Program-made: the position numbers and the translations under genes | Part shown: positions 59,491 through 64,000 of the stretch, in pieces | Position numbering within the stretch: position 1 is the stretch's first letter | How the letters are laid out: the number at the start of each line of letters is the position of its first letter | Assembly (NCBI GenBank): GCA_026419785.1 | Contig: JAODTK010005674.1 | Coordinates: 237,618 to 301,617 of the forward strand | Length of the DNA: 64,000 nt | Direction: 5' to 3' | From: Sclerodactyla briareus | Taxonomy: Eukaryota > Echinodermata > Holothuroidea > Dendrochirotida > Sclerodactylidae | Notes under the pieces: model-generated | Database searches by the model: none | Seen by the model: the letters and a program-made list of their open reading frames with translations, nothing else | What the model was told of the DNA's origin: nothing

Positions 59491-60543
59491 CTGTGGAAGG
59501 AGACAAGAAGAGAGAAGAAGATGTCTGACAGTAATGCCTCACTGAAGTGAGTAGCGAATTGCGTACAACGATCACCGTGATCATTCATGTCTCATGCTTT
59601 ATAGCAAACTTATGCTCTCATTTCTGTATATCAAGTGAATCTGGAACTGAGAGTGCCATCACCAGAGGACGCCTAGTCCAGATCATCTAGACGAGTCACT
59701 CGTATGACCAAATCAAGACGTTTCCCTTTCCTCCGACGAAGTAGATTTGTCTGCTTGGTCTTCCTGGTCCAGGGCAGGAATTAAGTGAAGGCAAATCTCC
59801 ACTAATTTCCCCATAAAGAACCCCCAAATATTAATTCCTGCCAGTCCTGGTCAGGGTCTCTGGGGCTCGGCTGTCTGAGAGTCAGGTAGATGTCTACCTC
59901 TATCATTCTGGAGAGTGGAACTTCCTTCGGCAGAACATCTTAGTAACTCGAGTCTACTTACATTACTAGACCGATCCGTGGTTTACAAGGACCCCTAGTC
60001 TGTCTGGAGATTCAACTGACATGATCCCACTGCCGGCTGCCCACTGGGCCTTGCTACTTACCCCATGAGAAAGCGCGTACAAATGTAAGCTTGATTAGAC
60101 CAAGCATTCTGATCAAAGCCTGGAGTTCACAACGGTTTCAAGACTTTGACCTCTGTTGAATTCAGATGACAATTTGACCTGGCCCACAATAGGGGTCATG
60201 TACTTATTATGGGGAAACTTGCATACCAAGCAGCATTCAAAATAGCTGGTGTAGCATCGTGAAATGCTCCTCAAATGGCAAAGATGCGAAACACTTTTGG
60301 ATGGGCATAGCACTGATAGCAGTCAGTTTTGTACCAAAACAATAGACAGATACAGGTTGATACAAATTTCTCACAAGTGTCTGGCACTATTTCAAATACT
60401 CTATATGCACTATATAGTGAAATACTGTTGAATGAAATGCCAATTTACACAGCTTTTCATACAGTACTTAGTGGGTGTCATGGACCAATATTTTCATGAG
60501 CGGAAGCGGGAAATTTCCCATGAGTATTATCATCTCAATGTAC

Positions 60544-60612
60544 CTTCCTGAGTGGCTGATCCTGCTCCAGACCTTCCACAGCACGAGAGATCAGGCCTTC
60601 GATAGTCGTGAA
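60544..60612 (-). CDS. ZPR1: ZPR1, exon with TTIEGLISRAVEGLEQDQP
   Basis: The translation FTTIEGLISRAVEGLEQDQP followed by LRK matches human [23 protein letters not shown] almost residue for residue. Donor AAG|GTACAT. The acceptor is not clear: no AG precedes the TTCACG start within 20 bp, so an indel or substitution probably removed it and the 5' edge is approximate. This helix-rich stretch links the first zinc finger to the first A/B domain. Confidence 0.93.
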
Positions 60613-61451
60613 AATGAATAAACGGGAAAAAAGAGATTTGTGTGATTGTGGGAGCAGGGAAGTAAAGGAAGAACTGAACTCTCTGGGGAAATTGAGGCAC
60701 ACTCCGCTCTTCCTTAGGTTGCATGCAGGACTATGTCCAACAGAGGAGACGGGTTGCTAGGATGATGAGAGGGAAGGGTGATGAGGGTGTTGGTTTGCCT
60801 CAACATGCTGATCTCTCTCTACTCTACCTCCCCGACCAACAAGTTTTCTTCTCATTTTCCATCCTCAGAAATGTTAACTTGTTCAATGAATGGAAATCTG
60901 CGGGGCGGGGGGGGGGGGGGCTTTGCCTGGAGTGTCAGAGAACGTTGTACTCATTGTACTGACTGGCTGCCTCTCACCTGGCGCCACTATTGCTGACTAC
61001 TTCAGAGCGAATTATGATCCCGGGACCCACATTGTAATGGGGTATCCATGGCTGGGTCAAGCAACTGCCTGATGCACAAGTGCTGATGGTGTTGTTCCAG
61101 TGGAAGAACTCATAGAGCAATTAAGTTTCCAGTTCATGTGAGCCTTAGTTTACCAACACGCCATGTTTCAACTCATATGTTCTCGAGTGGACCCAGGGAC
61201 TAATTCATGCCCAAGCAGCGTACTCAAAATAGGGCCATGGGGCTGGTTACATTCTGCCAAGTAGCAAAGTTTTTGTGGACAAGTTTGAAGCGGACAAAGC
61301 GGATAGATAGGTTCAGATGCTGAACCCCATCAGCGAGGTTTTGAAGGCAAATCTGACATTCACAGGGAGGGCAATCCAAATAGGGTACTGTGGACAGCAG
61401 TCTAAAGATCACACAAATGCTCCAGGAATTTTCACTTAAATTATAACTTAC

Positions 61452-61542
61452 CACCTTTCTGAGAGTCTGCTGGTATCTCAAAATCCAAGTCAGGGAAGAT
61501 CACAGATGCGGAGTCAGCCTTCACGACCTGCCTGCTCATATC
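61452..61542 (-). CDS. ZPR1: ZPR1, exon with [12 protein letters not shown]
   Basis: Acceptor ACCCTACAG and strong donor GTG|GTAAGT. The translation [20 protein letters not shown], then [10 protein letters not shown] matches human [30 protein letters not shown] with no frame change. It is the most 5' exon found. The first zinc finger (CxxC...CxxC) should be encoded upstream, between 61.55 kb and beyond the window end, but was not seen in 61.6-64 kb. Confidence 0.94.
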
Positions 61543-61831
61543 CTGTAGGGTATTGGAGGTAAATGAGGGGATGTGGTGAAGATATCAATATAGTTCTAGT
61601 TGCTCAAATTTTCTAGGGAAGGCAGAGGGGGGGGGGGGGGGGGAGGGTTCTACATGTTTATGAGGCAAAATAAGTGGCCTGCTATTCTTGGTTGGAAGTC
61701 AGATATTGTAGGATATTACAGCAACTATATTTAACCAGATGTGTTTTTTTTATCAAAAATAATTTTGGGGATTGCCACGAATGTTCGCCACTGTTTGTTC
61801 ATGGAATCTAGTATAACAGCCCTATGATAAA

Positions 61832-62345
61832 GGGCCTGTCCACACTGGATACGTTAGTTACGGCACGTCAAATTATGTCTGTACGGCTGCGGATCGCGGT
61901 AGACAGCGCGGCCCGTCCGAACAGGATCAGTCTTTCCGTATCTGTGCATGTGGAAAATGAAATTTGACCACTAAAAACCGTTTGGGGATGGTTAAATCTA
62001 ATTTTTTTTTTATTCTATTTATATATCGCACCAGTGGCCAAAGTAGGTCTGAACTCATATCAAGTTGCATATTTTCATCTGAGAAATGCATGTCCAGACA
62101 ATTCTAATCTGGCCACAAGAGTGGTAGGTAAAGTAACATATAGTTTATAGCTGGATGATTACACGAGGTTCAGTTTTCGCCCAACACACGACTAGTCACA
62201 ATTATTGGAAATGGTGGACTCCAGCAGTGATGACGTCGCAGCCCTGTTGTCCCCAGGCAACGGAGGGGATGTGGGTAACGAAATCAACCGGAAGAGAAAG
62301 GACCTTGTGAAACCAAAGATTATAGTTCAGTGAACTGTCCCTGGA
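61832..62345 (+). mobile_element. Possible PIF/Harbinger-like left end
   Basis: GGGCCTGTCCACACTGGATA is the usual start of PIF/Harbinger terminal inverted repeats. It is followed by the GC-rich ACGGCTGCGG/GCGGCCCGTCC words common in their subtermini and preceded by TAA. Downstream, at 62211, a frame opens as MVDSSSDDVAALL. A matching right end (AGTGTGGACAGGCCC) was not found, so the right limit is arbitrary. Confidence 0.45.
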
Positions 62346-62779
62346 CAGTTCTTCATCGTGACCTTCATTACTACCATACCTCTGTCTTTAGGGGTATTCG
62401 CTGCCCATCGAGGATCCTCCCAATTGGGTCAGAAGTTGCCCCATCTTCTAAATTTGCTTGATAAATCACTAATCGTGGAAAATCTTTGCATTTTGGAGCC
62501 TTTGATTAAAACAAGACACCATGGTTCTTGTAGCTCAAACTGCACAAAGAACCAAGACAAATTCAAAATTATGTGTCATTGTTTGAAGATCATGAGCAAG
62601 GCAGTTTCGAACGATGCCTATTGTGGCCCCTTGGGTAACAACCTTTTGACCTTGATCTTCATAAGGCCACAGCTGTCTTAGAATCAATAAACATTGCTAC
62701 TTTATAGTTCGGATCAACATCCACAAAAGAAAAAAAAACAAAAAAAAACAAGAATAATCCAATTGAGAGAGAACAGGTG

Positions 62780-63010
62780 TGGTGATCTGTCCCCAGTGTC
62801 CCTCGCCCACTTGTGCAATCAGTGGTTTCCTACCATTAGAATGAAGCAATAGACTAGCTAACTATACATGTCGAGTTGAAGATGTAGGTGTTTAACTCTG
62901 AGAGAGAATTTCACCCATTTGAAAAGCCAAGCGTAAAATTGTAAACTGGTCCCCTAATAGCATATTTATGCACACTGAAATCCTAGTCAGTTCATGAACC
63001 TGCACTTGAT
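62780..63010 (+). repeat. Shared terminal motif H, copy 3, with one diverged unit
   Basis: GATCTGTCCCCAGTGTCCCT, CGCCCACTTGTGCAATCAGT and GGTTTCCTACCATTAG are a diverged motif H. A single unit follows with AGCATATTTATGCA and AATCCTAGTCAGTTCATGAA, which resembles the 53.1 kb tail. Confidence 0.6.
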
Positions 63011-63309
63011 TATATGCCTAAGTCAAACCACATCATTCTAGCTCGGATGGTCCTGTCGTAATCTTGCTTTAGAGCGTAACAATAAATCTAGTGCTAGGCA
63101 AATTAACTCATTCCAATTATGTGATTGGTGCCTACATTTCTGATGAGATCAACCTACACCTAACTTTTTTGTTGCCATTACGTGGATCATCAGCTATAGC
63201 TTGAAATTCATACGAAAACATGCCATTATTTCATGTGGCTGCTTTCCTGGTTCTGCTAATTGGCTGCATGTGCAGTGGACATGCAAGGTATCTGTCTGGG
63301 AATGGTTCA

Positions 63310-63570
63310 CAATAAGTCTTGCAGTCGGCTGTAAACAGTCACATGGAGCATGCATCTTTTGCTTCTCCAGGTTCTGAGAAAGTGGTCGGATCCTGGGTTC
63401 ACTGAATTGTTTGTTGGATGGAAACGTAACATGGTGGTCCTGGGAACAGGTTACACCCCTGGCTGGGATATCATTTGACCACTTCTTGGAATATTAGGTT
63501 GAGTTTCCAAGATCAAAATAAAGGAATTCCTCGATGAGGCTTGAATGGCTTCCTGAATGTTGTTGAAAAG
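63310..63570 (+). mobile_element. LINE fragment, family R copy 3
   Basis: CTCCAGGTTCTGAGAAAGTG, GTCCTGG(G)AACAGG, ACACCCCTG and TGGCTTCCTGAA occur in the same order as in the reverse complement of 53660-53890. It is in the opposite orientation and non-coding. Confidence 0.65.
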
Positions 63571-64000
63571 CTTTAATCAGCAGGTAAGATCAGAAGAAGC
63601 CTTTTGGGCGGAGAAATTCAATAATGGTGAAATTGTTGTACACACTGATGGCTACTTACCCAGTAGTCTTTTTTTGTGTATGGTACTGCGATCATACTGA
63701 TAATATCGATGACAAATCACTAGTTACATGAGAAGTATCTGCAGTTTTAGCTTTAAATTTAGCATTGTAGTTTCTGTGTTATTTTCAAGTATTATTTCCT
63801 CCTCATAACCATTAGACATGGCTGTTGTGTCCATATCCCAGAGGTTGGATATTAGTGGTGGAGGCTGCACATTTGGCAATGGTGCAGCCAGTAATGCAAG
63901 AGTTGACCGGAGCCTGGAAGCCTGAAGGCCATGGCCATCGGCTTTTGGGCACTGGCCTCTGAGCCCCAAAAGTTGCTATCCCACCTCAGATGGGGAAGGG
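63571..64000. other. No recognisable gene
   Basis: The minus-strand ORF 63724-63969 includes a Glu/Asn/Thr-rich stretch without a recognised domain. It could be upstream ZPR1 intron sequence. Confidence 0.35.

Noticed and set aside
60723-61072. Small plus-strand gene with a Gly-rich region
   Set aside because: The Gly run comes from a poly-G tract at 60901-60920, and the three frames overlap without conservation.

Overview
This is eukaryotic genomic DNA from an intron-rich, repeat-rich animal, most likely a marine invertebrate. An echinoderm or other deuterostome is plausible, but no marker in the window settles the taxon. There are no long intact ORFs and no bacterial-type gene packing. Two protein-coding genes can be recognised by piecing together short conserved exons, and neither is visible as an intact ORF.

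Gene 1, plus strand, about 15.25-27.53 kb, is a USF3-like (KIAA2018-like) bHLH transcriptional regulator. A 91-bp exon carries helix 2 of the bHLH. After a 6-kb intron, one very long exon of about 6.2 kb carries the leucine-zipper-like continuation and a low-complexity Gln/Ser/Pro-rich protein with a Lys-rich stretch. The basic region and helix 1 were not found. A long AT-rich segment follows (27.5-33.7 kb) that may be 3' UTR.

Gene 2, minus strand, about 61.5 down to 39.0 kb, is ZPR1, the conserved double zinc-finger protein. Eight exons were found, including the stop codon. The N-terminal exon(s) with the first zinc finger and one internal exon were not found. The exon order, most splice sites and the conserved motifs agree with ZPR1. 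Its introns are filled with non-LTR retrotransposon fragments, satellites and MITEs. One intron is almost entirely a 49-bp minisatellite.

Both genes contain repeated one-base frame changes inside conserved sequence, some of which compensate within a few codons. The tandem arrays show the same kind of single-base dropouts. The simplest reading is an indel-rich, unpolished long-read sequence rather than two independent pseudogenes.

The rest is repeats. 1.3-4.2 kb: (TCCA)n and degenerate tandem repeats. 5.8-9.6 kb: a small MITE and a 3.1-kb hAT-like element with two further elements inserted in it, each with target-site duplications. 12.8-14.1 kb: a minisatellite. 15.8-18.1 kb: a second copy of one of the nested elements, itself split by another hAT-like insertion. 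34-36 kb: a 560-610-bp satellite. 43-46.3 kb: a duplicated block, one copy of which received a LINE insertion. 50.8-53.5 kb: a composite of minisatellites and a shared terminal motif that recurs at 36 and 62.8 kb. 53.6-57.4 kb: LINE sequence. No rRNA gene, functional tRNA gene, CRISPR array or operon was seen.
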